DNA of 29,588 bases from Pseudomonadota bacterium (GTDB lineage: Bacteria; Pseudomonadota; Gammaproteobacteria; Burkholderiales; Burkholderiaceae_E): the NCBI GenBank assembly GCA_023389175.1, contig JAEWEW010000225.1, positions 1-29,588 of the forward strand, written 5' to 3'. Within the stretch, counting starts at the first letter, position 1. Each line of letters starts with the position of its first letter. The notes under the pieces were generated by a model that worked only from the letters and a program-made list of their open reading frames with translations, was not told the DNA's origin and ran no database searches. A program made the position numbers and the translations under genes. Of this stretch, positions 16,102 through 24,572 are shown one piece after another.

Positions 16102-17235
16102 GTGAAATCCAGCCGGGGATGCGTTCAAACCGCTATGAAGGCCGCGCGCGCGTGGGCGCCGGTCGCAGCCGTCACGCTCGGACCATTTGCCGTTTCCTCG
16201 CCGCCCACTGTTGCCGCGACAGCGGGAGCCGAGCCCGCTGCGGAAACCCGGGCCGCGCCGCCGGTAACCCCCGCTCTCACCCTTGCCGACACTGGGCTGT
16301 ATCTTGACGGTTCACCGGACCGGATACATCCCGACAACCTCGAATTCACACCCCGGTACTCGTTATGGGCCGACGGCGCCACCAAACGCCGGTGGCTCAA
16401 CCTGCCGGCCGGTACCTACATCGATGCGACCCGTCCCGACGCCTGGGAGTTTCCCCCTGGTACCCGACTGTGGAAGGGGTTCTCCGTGGACGGCCGGCGT
16501 ATCGAGACCCGCCTGATCGAACGTCGCGCCGACAAGTCCTGGAGTTACCTGAGCTACGTGTGGAACGCCGATGGCAGCGACGCCGTGCTCGTCCCGGCGC
16601 GGGGAGTGGCTTTGAGCGACATCGGAGGACCGGCCGGGCGCTACGCCATACCCTCGCGTCGAGATTGCGTCGTTTGCCACGAAGGGGCGGCAGTACCGAT
16701 ACTGGGGTTCAGCGCGGTTCAGCTTTCCCGCAAACGGGATCCGTCGACCGAAGTCCTGGTCGACAGGTCGCTCGTGGACCTGGAGGGCCTGGCGGCGAAG
16801 GGGTGGCTGCGTAACCTGCCGCCGACTTGGCTGGTGCGGCCGCCGCAGATCGCAGCACGTTCGACCGTCGAGCGGGCTGCACTCGGGTATCTGCATGCCA
16901 ACTGCGGCCATTGTCACAACCACAACGGCTCGCCGGCGGCGGTGCGACTCGTGCTGGCCCAGACCGCAGAATCCCCGGAAGAAAGCAGGGAGCGCGTGCT
17001 GAGGTCCGCGGTTCACGCCCGAAGCAGCTTCCGCCCCCCCGGTGCGTCCGGCGAAGTGCTGCTGATCGTACCGGGCCGTCCGCAAGACAGCATGATCGAT
17101 TGGCGGATGCGCTCGCGCCATCCCCTCCACCAGATGCCGCCCCTGGGCACTCTCGTGCCCGACCCCGAGGGAACCGACTTGATTGCGCGCTGGATATCCA
17201 CCGACCTACAACCAACCCAGGAGTCCGCGAGATGA
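16102..17235 (+). CDS. Exported diheme c-type cytochrome (SO2930-like)
   Basis: A 377-residue secreted electron carrier. The GTG at 16102 is chosen because GGAGG stands five bases upstream; an ATG at 16135 is the alternative, and a start at 16036 would run through the tandem repeat. A basic N region and a hydrophobic stretch ending near TVAATA form the export signal. Two haem-binding motifs are seen, CVVCH at 189-193 and CGHCH at 268-272. The text around them (FTPRYSLWADGATKRRWLNLP, FSVDGRRIETRLIER, YLHANCGHCHNHNG, and HQMPPLGT near the end) matches the SO2930-type diheme family. Its ATGA overlap with the next cytochrome shows a paired unit. The electron donor and acceptor are not encoded here. 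Confidence 0.87.
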   Translation: MKSSRGCVQTAMKAARAWAPVAAVTLGPFAVSSPPTVAATAGAEPAAETRAAPPVTPALTLADTGLYLDGSPDRIHPDNLEFTPRYSLWADGATKRRWLNLPAGTYIDATRPDAWEFPPGTRLWKGFSVDGRRIETRLIERRADKSWSYLSYVWNADGSDAVLVPARGVALSDIGGPAGRYAIPSRRDCVVCHEGAAVPILGFSAVQLSRKRDPSTEVLVDRSLVDLEGLAAKGWLRNLPPTWLVRPPQIAARSTVERAALGYLHANCGHCHNHNGSPAAVRLVLAQTAESPEESRERVLRSAVHARSSFRPPGASGEVLLIVPGRPQDSMIDWRMRSRHPLHQMPPLGTLVPDPEGTDLIARWISTDLQPTQESAR

Positions 17236-17825
17236 ATCGTCCGCGTCCGACAGCCTCCACCATCAAGGCTGCTCTCGCTTATGGCATTGCCGTCGTCGGG
17301 GCGCTTCACCTGGGCGCCCCTCCAGCCCGTGCAGCCGACAGCAGGGTCGAGCGCGGGGAATACCTGGTGAACACCAGCGGCTGTCACGACTGCCACACGC
17401 CGTTGATGATGGGCAAGGACGGTCCGGAGCCCGACATGACGCGCATGCTGTCTGGACACCCCGCCTCGCTGCAGATGCCGCCCGTGCCGCCCCTGCCCGA
17501 GGGACCGTGGCAAGTCGTGGCATCGGCCACCAACACGGCGTGGGCAGGTCCGTGGGGGGTCAGCTTCACGAAGAACCTGACGCCGGATGCCGATACCGGG
17601 CTCGGCCAATGGACGTTGGACAACTTCGTCCAGACGTTCCGCACCGGTCGACGCCAAGGACGCGGCAGGGTGATTCTGCCGCCGATGCCAATCCCGGCTT
17701 ACAAGAACTTCAACGACGCGGATCTCGAGGCGATATACACGTACCTGCGGTCGATTCCTCCGATCCGCAACGCTGTGCCAGAACCGATCGCCGCCGAACC
17801 AGCCAGCACCGCAGTGAAGAAGTGA
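17232..17825 (+). CDS. Exported monoheme cytochrome c
   Basis: A 197-residue cytochrome whose ATG overlaps the stop of the diheme gene, so the two are coupled and probably work together in periplasmic electron transfer. A signal peptide covers about residues 1-35 (hydrophobic YGIAVVGALHLGAPP, cleavage near ARA-AD). The mature start RVERGEYLVNTSGCHDCHTP holds haem motif CHDCH at 51-55. A methionine in LPPMPIP is the likely axial ligand, followed by DADLEAIYTYLRSIPP, the usual C-terminal helix of this class. Similar cytochromes serve as subunits of membrane dehydrogenases; none is present in this window. Confidence 0.9.
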   Translation: MNRPRPTASTIKAALAYGIAVVGALHLGAPPARAADSRVERGEYLVNTSGCHDCHTPLMMGKDGPEPDMTRMLSGHPASLQMPPVPPLPEGPWQVVASATNTAWAGPWGVSFTKNLTPDADTGLGQWTLDNFVQTFRTGRRQGRGRVILPPMPIPAYKNFNDADLEAIYTYLRSIPPIRNAVPEPIAAEPASTAVKK

Positions 17826-17888
17826 TCCCCTGGCCCGCAGAACTCTGACTTGGGACCCACCGCTGCGTCCAGGCAAGGAGACATCCTC

Positions 17889-18563
17889 GTGAAGCTCTAC
17901 TACCACCCCATCTCGACCACCAGCCGTCCCATCATGCTATTCGCCGCGGAGAACGGCCTTGACCTGGAGATGCAGGTCGTGGACCTTTTCAAGGGGGAGC
18001 ATATGCAGCCGCCCTACTCGAAGCTCAATCCCAACCGGCTGGTGCCGACGCTCGAGGACGGCGACTTCATCCTCACCGAGAATTCGGCGATCCTGAAGTA
18101 CCTTGCCGACAAGATCGACTCGCCCGCCTATCCCAAGGACCTGCAGCGGCGCGCTCGCGTCAATGAGCGCATGGACTGGACCAGCACCCAGCTGTGCAGC
18201 GATCTCGTGTATGCGCTCGTCTACCCGCAGATCTTCGACACGCACAAGCGGCGCAGCGACGAAGCGCAGGCTGCCACGCTCGAGCGTGGCAGAGAGCGGG
18301 CGAAGGCGTGGCTCAAGGTCCTCGACGAGAACGTGCTCGGCGAAGGCAACAGGTACCTGTGCGGCGATGAGATCACCATTGCCGACTACCACGCGTCGTC
18401 GTATGTCGCACTCGCCGAAGTGATCGGCAGCGACCTGTCCGCCTACCCGAACGTCAGGCGATGGCTTGGACGCATGAAGGCGCTGAAGTCCTGGCCCGAG
18501 GTTAACAAGGTGATCGATGGATTTGCTGAATCGCTCAAGGGCAAGGCCATGGTTTCTGTCTGA
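17889..18563 (+). CDS. Glutathione S-transferase family protein
   Basis: A 224-residue cytoplasmic GST. The GTG start at 17889 gives the normal N-terminus MKLYYHPISTTSRP and has AAGGAG eight bases upstream. Residues 1-80 form the thioredoxin-like glutathione domain, with the LNPNRLVPTLEDG and LTENSAILKYLADK motifs (the Glu-Ser pair binds the glutathione gamma-glutamyl part). The helical domain follows, with ITIADYHASSYVALAE as the usual N-capping region. The Ser-containing active-site loop resembles theta-like classes. The substrate is unknown. It lies 63 bases after the cytochromes and 38 bases before a VOC gene, a pairing that suggests glutathione-dependent metabolism of one compound. Confidence 0.92.
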   Translation: MKLYYHPISTTSRPIMLFAAENGLDLEMQVVDLFKGEHMQPPYSKLNPNRLVPTLEDGDFILTENSAILKYLADKIDSPAYPKDLQRRARVNERMDWTSTQLCSDLVYALVYPQIFDTHKRRSDEAQAATLERGRERAKAWLKVLDENVLGEGNRYLCGDEITIADYHASSYVALAEVIGSDLSAYPNVRRWLGRMKALKSWPEVNKVIDGFAESLKGKAMVSV

Positions 18564-18601
18564 AGAAACGCAGACTACAACGCCTCGAAGTGGAGGAACG
18601 C

Positions 18602-19093
18602 ATGATCCGCAAACTGCACCACAGTGCCTACCGCTGCCGGGACTCGGAAGAGACCCGGCAGTTCTATGAGGAGTTCCTCGGCCTGCCGCTGGTCGGAACG
18701 ATAGAGATCAGCGAAAGCAAGACCGGGCGGGCAACGCGCACGCTGCATACCTTCTACCGTCTGGACGACGGTTCGCACCTGGCATTCTTCGAGTCGCTCG
18801 ACATGCCGTTCGAATTCAAGAAGCAGCACGACTTCGACCTGCACATCGCGCTGGAGGTCGGCTCCGACGCGCTGCAGACGATGCTGGCCAAGGGGCACGC
18901 AAATGATGTCGAAGTCCGCGGACCATCCAATCACGGCATGATCGACTCCATCTACTTTCGGGATCCGAACGGCTACGTCATTGAGTTGTGTGCCAAGCGT
19001 GCCAATCACGATGACCTGATGAATCCGATGCGCAACGGCGCCCGCGAGAAATTGCAGCGCTGGACGGACGCGAAGGCGAGTCAGCCGTCGTGA
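18602..19093 (+). CDS. VOC-family metal protein (glyoxalase / extradiol dioxygenase fold)
   Basis: A 163-residue vicinal-oxygen-chelate protein with two beta-alpha-beta-beta-beta units. The N-terminal helix strand reads LHHSAYRCRDSEETRQFYEEFLGLPLV. Likely metal ligands are H7 (or H6), H81 in LHIALEV and E128 in GYVIELCAKR, in the order expected for this fold. GGAGGA five bases before the ATG supports the start. The product could be a glyoxalase, a ring-cleavage dioxygenase or a conjugating enzyme; the sequence does not decide. Next to a GST it may act on a glutathione-dependent substrate. Confidence 0.88.
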   Translation: MIRKLHHSAYRCRDSEETRQFYEEFLGLPLVGTIEISESKTGRATRTLHTFYRLDDGSHLAFFESLDMPFEFKKQHDFDLHIALEVGSDALQTMLAKGHANDVEVRGPSNHGMIDSIYFRDPNGYVIELCAKRANHDDLMNPMRNGAREKLQRWTDAKASQPS

Positions 19094-19148
19094 GGCCTGG
19101 GTCCCGCATCCGCTCGTGCTGTCCGAAGCCGCAGCCCCCGGCGGGCAG

Positions 19149-19679
19149 TCAGGCGGGAACGTAGGTCAACCGGATCACGTCCTCCCCGATGCGGTCACTG
19201 CTCGTCAGGCGCAGCGGCGGCCGCGGGCCGGCGAAGTACGGCTTGCCGTGGCCGAGCACCACAGGGTGCAGGTAGATCCGGTACTCGTCGATCAGGCCAA
19301 GGTCGGTCAGGCTCTTCGCCAGGTCCGGGCCTGCAACTTCGATCTCCCCGTCCCGCTCCGCCTTCAGCCTGCGGATCGCGCCTTCCAGGTCACGGTCCAC
19401 CAGGCTCGCGTTAGGGCCGACCGACTGCAACGAGCGCGATACCACCCACTTCGGTTGGTTGCGCCACGCCGCCGCGAAGGCCTGCTCATCCGCATCCCAT
19501 TCGGGGTGCTCATCGTCCCAGTAACGCATGACCTCGTACATGCGCCGTCCGTATACGCTGCCCGACTGTGCCCGCGCCTCGTCGATGAAGTGGCGGAACA
19601 GCGTCGGGCCCGGCGCAAACGCCGTGTGGTCGACGTAGCCGTCCAGGGACTGGTTCATTCCGAATACGAGCTTGGCCAT
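19149..19679 (-). CDS. RibD C-terminal / dihydrofolate-reductase-like protein
   Basis: A 176-residue NADPH-binding-fold reductase of the RibD_C (DHFR-like) family. The opening MAKLVFGMNQSLDGYVDH and the segments GSVYGRRMYEVMRYWDD, KWVVSRSLQ, EVAGPDLAKSLTDLGLIDEYRIYLHPVVLGHGKPYF are typical of the group, which is widespread and mostly of unknown substrate. The ATG at 19679 is chosen because the text before it is not conserved-looking and AAGGAG lies ten bases upstream. It is convergent with the VOC gene and divergent from the NTF2-like gene at 19814. Confidence 0.9.
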   Translation of the reverse strand: MAKLVFGMNQSLDGYVDHTAFAPGPTLFRHFIDEARAQSGSVYGRRMYEVMRYWDDEHPEWDADEQAFAAAWRNQPKWVVSRSLQSVGPNASLVDRDLEGAIRRLKAERDGEIEVAGPDLAKSLTDLGLIDEYRIYLHPVVLGHGKPYFAGPRPPLRLTSSDRIGEDVIRLTYVPA

Positions 19680-19813
19680 CGAGAGAATGCTCCTTGCGGT
19701 TCGAGAACGTCCTTTACGGTTCGAGTCCAGGCTGAGCCAGCCATGCTCGATTGACACGGTCGACCGGCCCGATGACCATGGCTGCTCCGAAGCCTACTGC
19801 CAGGAGCGCACGG

Positions 19814-20176
19814 ATGTCACACGATGCGTTGATCGATCGCTACTGCGAAGCATGGTCGCATGACGACCCGGACCAGCGCCGCCAGGCGCTTCGGGACTGT
19901 TGGGGTGACGGTGCGGTGTACTCGGATCCGACCGCCCTTGTCGAGGGCGCGGACGCGCTTGCAGCCCATATCACCCGCCTACGCGAGCGGATGCCGCAGA
20001 TGAAGATCGCCCGCACCAGCCAGGTCGACGCACATCATGACAGCGCTCGCTTCAGCTGGGGGCTGACCTCGAACGGGGCACCGGCGGTCGATGGGATCGA
20101 CTTCGTCACGATCAAGGACGGCAGGATCACATCGGTAACCGGATTCCTGGGGCCTTTGAAGGCGGCCACGAGCTGA
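19814..20176 (+). CDS. SnoaL/NTF2-like protein
   Basis: A 120-residue protein of the NTF2-like fold, a cone-shaped scaffold used by many small isomerases and binding proteins. It reads MSHDALIDRYCEAWSHDDPDQ, then WGDGAVYSDPTALVEGADALAAHI, the usual first helices and strand, and ends with DGIDFVTIKDGRITSVTGFLG, the usual final strands. The start at 19814 has AGGAG seven bases upstream, better than the earlier in-frame ATG at about 19751. Substrate unknown. Confidence 0.87.
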   Translation: MSHDALIDRYCEAWSHDDPDQRRQALRDCWGDGAVYSDPTALVEGADALAAHITRLRERMPQMKIARTSQVDAHHDSARFSWGLTSNGAPAVDGIDFVTIKDGRITSVTGFLGPLKAATS

Positions 20177-20188
20177 CACCTTGCCGGG

Positions 20189-20216
20189 TTCGGGAGCGGG
20201 TGCTCCTGCTCCGGAA
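20189..20216. terminator. Possible bidirectional hairpin between convergent genes
   Basis: TTCGGGAGC (20189-20197) and GCTCCGGAA (20208-20216) form a 9-bp stem with one mismatch and a 10-base loop in the gap between two convergent NTF2-like genes. No T run follows on either strand, so termination activity is doubtful. Confidence 0.25.
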
Positions 20217-20230
20217 GCGATGTGGCCGGT

Positions 20231-20635
20231 TCACCGCTGGCCGTCGGGGCCGCCACTGACCGCGAGCATGATCCATTCGCCCGCTTCGTCGCGAAGGTAG
20301 ACCTCGGTCCAGCGACCGGCTACCGGACTCGCCTCGATCTCCTCTGCAACAACCCGCGCGGTGTAGCTGTAGTGGATCACGCCCGCCCGTCCGTCGAAGA
20401 CCTGGATGGCGAGAGGCGTCAGCTCGTAGTCCAGGATCCGGGGTGAACCCGGACCGATCGACGCGACGGCGGCCTCCCGGTCATGCGGCCGCTCGCTGCT
20501 GGTGACCCAGCCCACGTAGGCCGGATGAAGGGCAGCACGAACCGGCGCGGCCTCGCCGCTGCGAGCCAGCTCCCAGAGCTGCTCGCAGCGCCGCCACAAC
20601 TCCAGCTGCTCGACGGACAGCGTGCCGAAGTCCAA
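20231..20635 (-). CDS. NTF2-like / DUF4440-type protein
   Basis: A 134-residue small protein with the layout of the NTF2 fold: an N-terminal helix (VEQLELWRRCEQLWELARSG), HPAYVGWVTSSERPHDREAAV as the pocket segment, and late strands GVIHYSYTARVVAEEI and GRWTEVYLRDEAGEWIMLAVSGG. It has no signal peptide. The ribosome site is weak. It lies 39 bases downstream of the cyclase gene on the same strand, so the two probably share a transcript; a joint function is inferred only from this. Confidence 0.82.
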   Translation of the reverse strand: MDFGTLSVEQLELWRRCEQLWELARSGEAAPVRAALHPAYVGWVTSSERPHDREAAVASIGPGSPRILDYELTPLAIQVFDGRAGVIHYSYTARVVAEEIEASPVAGRWTEVYLRDEAGEWIMLAVSGGPDGQR

Positions 20636-20674
20636 TGCCTACGCCCGGGGTTTATCCAGGGGCCTCATCGCAGG

Positions 20675-21670
20675 TCAGCGGATCGCCACCGGGTTGATCA
20701 TCGACTGCACCGCGCCCTTGTACTTGTTGTGCCCCAGGACGAACATGAACTCATGGACCTTGTCCTTCGCGAGCTTCTCGGTGTTCATGTTCTCCAGGAT
20801 GTAGATTCCGTTCCGGGCAAGCAAAATCTGGTGGACCTCGAAGGTGCCGACCCCTTCCTCGAACGGTATGGCCTCGACGCCCCAGGTGTCGGCACCAACC
20901 GCCATGACGTTCCTGGACGCGAGATAGAGCGCGCCGTCCTTGCCGAGGCCGGGCTCCACGCTGCCGTACCGCTTCGGATCGGACTCGATGAGGCTCAGCC
21001 ATCCCGAGTGGAAGATCACGACGTCGCCCTCGCGGATCTCCACGCCCTGCTTCTTCGCCGCGCCCTCGATCTGCTCGCGGTTGTACGCGGTGCCCTCCTT
21101 GACCACGTCGGTGCCGAAGAAGGCTGCCATGTCGAGCAGCACACCGCGCGCCACCATGGGCGGGACCTTCTCGACCCCGAGCTTGGTCAGGCCGGTCGGC
21201 TGGGCGAAGTCCGCGACCTTGTGTCCGTTGTAGTGGACGTTGTCGATGCCGATATGGCCCAGCCCGTCGAGCTGGCTGCCGATGCCGATCCAGCAGCTCA
21301 GGATGTCGTCGTTGTAGGTGGTCTTGGTCGGTCCGAGCGAGCCGCCGGCCTGCTGTCCTGGCTGCACCACGTAGAGCTTGCAGTCGCGCGGCGGGAAGGC
21401 GGGCGTGGTTGGCGATACCGTGATGCCGAGCTCGTAGACCTTGCCGGTCTTGACCAGCTTCGCAGCCTCGACGATCCGCTGGGGCGTCATGTGGTTCGCG
21501 GCCCCGATCTCGTCGTCCGCCCCCCATTTCGACGGGAACCAGCTGCCGGACTGCGGCGCGCCGGCGGACGCCGGCTGCTGCCCGTATGCCGGATGGACGG
21601 CGGTTGCGGAGAACGTGGCGGCGGCAAGAAGCTGCACGGCCCGAGTCACGATCGACGACGTCGTCTGCAT
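20675..21670 (-). CDS. Exported cyclase-family hydrolase
   Basis: A 331-residue member of the cyclase family (PF04199), the metal-dependent fold that includes bacterial kynurenine formamidase. The ATG at 21670 has AGGAGAT just upstream and starts a signal peptide (hydrophobic VQLLAAATFSATAVHPAYG, cleavage near YGQ), so the enzyme should act in the periplasm. Family segments include WGADDEIGAANHMTPQRIV, YELGITVSPTTPAFPPRD, GVLLDMAAF, GDVVIFHSGW and EGVGTFEVHQILLA. The metal motif, usually HxGTHxDxPxH, reads IGSQLDGLGH here, with Gln where the second His is usual. The substrate cannot be named. Confidence 0.9.
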   Translation of the reverse strand: MQTTSSIVTRAVQLLAAATFSATAVHPAYGQQPASAGAPQSGSWFPSKWGADDEIGAANHMTPQRIVEAAKLVKTGKVYELGITVSPTTPAFPPRDCKLYVVQPGQQAGGSLGPTKTTYNDDILSCWIGIGSQLDGLGHIGIDNVHYNGHKVADFAQPTGLTKLGVEKVPPMVARGVLLDMAAFFGTDVVKEGTAYNREQIEGAAKKQGVEIREGDVVIFHSGWLSLIESDPKRYGSVEPGLGKDGALYLASRNVMAVGADTWGVEAIPFEEGVGTFEVHQILLARNGIYILENMNTEKLAKDKVHEFMFVLGHNKYKGAVQSMINPVAIR

Positions 21671-21903
21671 GTTGGATCTCCTGTCATTGTGCTTGCCCCC
21701 CGACTGCGGAAGCGCCGCCATCATGCGAGCGGTGTCCTGGGCCGTCAACGAAGGGCGCGACGGCCGCGTGCCCTTTCGGCCCGGGATCCGGCTGTCGCGA
21801 TCCCGCCCGCGGCCGGTCCGCCCGGACGGCGCCGCTCGTAGGATTCCCTTGGTACAGTCCGGCTGGCCGACCGCTGCGCCGGCACTCGAGGGAGGCCCGG
21901 GGA

Positions 21904-22752
21904 ATGATCCAGACGCACTTCGCCGACGTGGGCGACGTCACGCTGCACTACGCCACCGCGGGCGCCGGCCCGGCGCTGGTCCTGCTGCACGGCTGGCCCC
22001 AGAGCTGGCGCTGCTGGCGCGAGGTGATTCCGCTGCTTGCGCCGCAGTACACGGTGATTGCCCCTGACCTGCGCGGGCTGGGACGCTCGTCGCTCGCGAC
22101 CGACGGCTACGCCAAGCGGCTGGTGGCGCAGGACGTCTGGAGGCTCGTGCACGACGTGCTGGGTCACCGAGAATTCTTCCTGGCCGGGCACGACTGGGGC
22201 GGGCCCACCGCCTTCTCGCTCGCGCTCGATCATCCGGAGGCGGTTCGCAAGCTCGCGATCCTGGACGTGGCGATACCCGGCGACGGCCATCCGAACATCA
22301 GCCAGGGCGGGCAGCGCTGGCATCATGCCTTCCACCAGACCGACGAGCTGCCGGAGCAGCTCACCGCCGGCCGCGAGGGGTTGTACCTCGGCTGGTTCTA
22401 TCGCAACTACGGTCACGCTCCGGACGTGCTGGATCCGGCGGAGATCGCGGAGCATGTCGCGCTCTACTCGCGTCCAGGCCGCATGAACGCCGGGTTCGGC
22501 TACTACCGGGCGCTTGCGCAGGACATCGCGGACAACCGCGAACGGCTCGCGAAGCTCGAAGGCGGGAAGCTCGCGATGCCGGTGCTCGCGCTCGGCGGGG
22601 ACAGCGGCTGGGGGCGGCGGACCGAGGTGCTCGAGTCGGTCTCGAGGGTGGCCCATGCCGCTTCCGGCGGCGTGGTCAGCCGCTGCGGCCACTGGATGCC
22701 GGAGGAGCAACCCGGGGAGGTCGCGACCCGGCTCGGCGCGTTCTTCCGTTGA
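21904..22752 (+). CDS. Alpha/beta hydrolase, epoxide hydrolase / dehalogenase type
   Basis: A 282-residue alpha/beta hydrolase. The start at 21904 has GGAGG upstream and yields the normal opening VTLHYATAGAGPALVLLHGWPQSW, where HGWPQ forms the oxyanion hole. The nucleophile is D97 in GHDWGG, not Ser, which points to epoxide hydrolases or haloacid-type (fluoroacetate) dehalogenases that pass through an ester with Asp. The catalytic His is H263 in CGHWMPEEQP. A cap domain covers about 130-210, with WFYRNYGH inside. No signal peptide. It is divergent from the cyclase and 74 bases before an MFS gene. Confidence 0.92.
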   Translation: MIQTHFADVGDVTLHYATAGAGPALVLLHGWPQSWRCWREVIPLLAPQYTVIAPDLRGLGRSSLATDGYAKRLVAQDVWRLVHDVLGHREFFLAGHDWGGPTAFSLALDHPEAVRKLAILDVAIPGDGHPNISQGGQRWHHAFHQTDELPEQLTAGREGLYLGWFYRNYGHAPDVLDPAEIAEHVALYSRPGRMNAGFGYYRALAQDIADNRERLAKLEGGKLAMPVLALGGDSGWGRRTEVLESVSRVAHAASGGVVSRCGHWMPEEQPGEVATRLGAFFR

Positions 22753-22826
22753 TGGGCGCCCGCGCTCCCTCGCGCTTGCGCTGCGACCGATAATCCGTCG
22801 CGATCCCCTTCTCCCGGGATGCATGA

Positions 22827-24161
22827 ATGCCAAGTGTTGCCGTCCGCCCTGCCGAAGAACGGCTCTACGCGATCCTGACGGGCGAACCCGACGATCGCGT
22901 CTGCCTCGACATTCCGGAGTCGAGCTGTCACGAGCAGCCGCGCAACTTCCTCAAGCATGTCGCAAGCCTGGTCGCAACGCGCACCGCCGACGGGCTGCTC
23001 GATGCACGGCTGGTGCTGGCCTGGCTGATGGGCACGCTCGGCGCGCCGCCGTTCATGGTCGGAATGCTGGTTCCGATCCGGGAAGCCGGTGCGCTCCTGC
23101 CGCAGCTGGTGATCGCGGCCGCCATCCGGGCGTTGCCGATCCGGAAGTGGGTGTGGGCAGCGGGAAGCGCCGTCCAGGGCCTCTGCGCGATCGGCATGGC
23201 CGCCGCGGCGTTCCTGCTCGACGGCCCTGCCGCCGGCTGGATGATCCTCGCGCTGCTGGCCGTGCTCGCCGTGGCCCGCAGCGCCTGCTCGATCGCCCAC
23301 AAGGACGTCCTCGGCAAGACGCTCTCGAAAGCCACCCGGGGGACGGCCTCCGGGACCGCGAGCTCGGTGTCGGCGATGCTGATCCTGGTATTCGGCGCGC
23401 TGCTCGGCACCGGCCTGCTGGAGCGTTCGGTTGGCGTGATCGCCGCCGCGCTGTGCGTTGCCGGCCTGCTGTGGATCGTCGCGGCGCTGTCGTTCGCCTC
23501 GCTCGCCGAGGAGCCCGGTGCCACCGAAGGTGGCCGCAACGCGCTCACCATGGCGATCGCGCAGTTCGGGCTGCTGCGGGCGGATCCGCAACTCGCCCGC
23601 TTCACCATCGTCCGCTGCCTGCTGCTGGCGGTCCCTCTTGCGCCACCCTTCCTGGTGGCCCTCGAAGGCGGCGCGTCGGGAGCGTCGGGCGTCGAGCTGG
23701 GGCCGCTGGTGATCGCATCGGCGCTCGCCAACATCTCGAGCGGCTATGTCTGGGGGCGGTTCGCGGACAAGTCGAGCCGCCGGGTGCTGGTCGTTTCTGC
23801 CTGGATCGGCGCGCTGAGCCTCGCGATTGCGACGCTGATCGGCGCCGGACTGGGCGCCTGGGCGGGGCTGACCGTCTCGTCGATCCTGGTGGTGCCCATC
23901 CTGGTATTCGTGCTGACGATCGCCGAGCAGGGCGTCAAGCTCGGACGGACCACCCACGTGGTCGACATGGCAAGTCCCGAGCGCCGGGGCGCCTACACCG
24001 CGCTTTCGAACACCATCAGCGGCGTCGTGATGCTCGGCGCCGGCGTCTTCGGAATCATCGCGCAGATGTACGGCAGCGTGGCCGTCCTGGCCCTGTTCGG
24101 CGCCCTCTGCCTGGTGGGCGTGTGGCTCGCCAGCGGCCTGGAGGAAGTCCAGCGCGCATAG
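22827..24161 (+). CDS. MFS transporter
   Basis: A 444-residue major facilitator with about eleven to twelve membrane helices. An N-terminal cytoplasmic segment of about 60 residues (with ERLYAILTGEPDDRVCLDIP) precedes the first helix. The loop VWGRFADKSSRRVLV in the second half resembles the MFS A-motif (G-x-x-D-x-x-G-R-R type), and the stretch KTLSKATRGTASGTASSVSA lies mid-protein. The substrate and direction are unknown. It ends seven bases from a convergent small gene. The start has only a weak GGGAT site, but is the first Met of a frame with family-like text. Confidence 0.9.
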   Translation: MPSVAVRPAEERLYAILTGEPDDRVCLDIPESSCHEQPRNFLKHVASLVATRTADGLLDARLVLAWLMGTLGAPPFMVGMLVPIREAGALLPQLVIAAAIRALPIRKWVWAAGSAVQGLCAIGMAAAAFLLDGPAAGWMILALLAVLAVARSACSIAHKDVLGKTLSKATRGTASGTASSVSAMLILVFGALLGTGLLERSVGVIAAALCVAGLLWIVAALSFASLAEEPGATEGGRNALTMAIAQFGLLRADPQLARFTIVRCLLLAVPLAPPFLVALEGGASGASGVELGPLVIASALANISSGYVWGRFADKSSRRVLVVSAWIGALSLAIATLIGAGLGAWAGLTVSSILVVPILVFVLTIAEQGVKLGRTTHVVDMASPERRGAYTALSNTISGVVMLGAGVFGIIAQMYGSVAVLALFGALCLVGVWLASGLEEVQRA

Positions 24162-24168
24162 CCGGGCC

Positions 24169-24462
24169 TCACGCCATCGGAGGACCAGCGAGGGATTCGC
24201 GCACGAACCGGTCGCGGGACTCGGAATCCGGCGACACGCCGTGGGCGGCGCACCAGCTTGCGAACCGGTCCGGATCGATATCCACGCGCACCGGCTCCAT
24301 GCCCTGGCGGCGGAGCTCGCGCTCCATCCGGGCGGCCTTCTGCCGCCAGCTGGCATGGGTCTTGGGAAACGAGATGCCATCGGCCATGACATCCCGGATG
24401 CGGTCGTACAGCTCGGACCGGTACCAGGCGATTCCTACGACGACTCCGGGCGACGTGGACAT
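24169..24462 (-). CDS. Conserved-looking hypothetical protein (97 aa)
   Basis: A small soluble protein, MSTSPGVVVGIAWYRSELYDRI at the start, followed by charged helices (SWRQKAARMERELRRQGMEP) and a C-terminal DPDRFASWCAAHGVSPDSESRDRFVRE. The ATG at 24462 is preferred because GGAG lies seven bases upstream and the longer open frame back to 24612 overlaps the permease gene with poor composition. I do not recognise the family. It follows the ABC permease by 110 bases on the same strand and may be cotranscribed. Confidence 0.7.
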   Translation of the reverse strand: MSTSPGVVVGIAWYRSELYDRIRDVMADGISFPKTHASWRQKAARMERELRRQGMEPVRVDIDPDRFASWCAAHGVSPDSESRDRFVRESLAGPPMA

Positions 24463-24572
24463 GACGTGCTCCGCAATCCGGCCGGCAACCGCTCGCTCGG
24501 GCCTGCCGGCCCTGCGCCATTCTGCTGCCGCTCCAGCACGTCGGCAAGGGGCAATGCACAAGCCCGCCGCGC

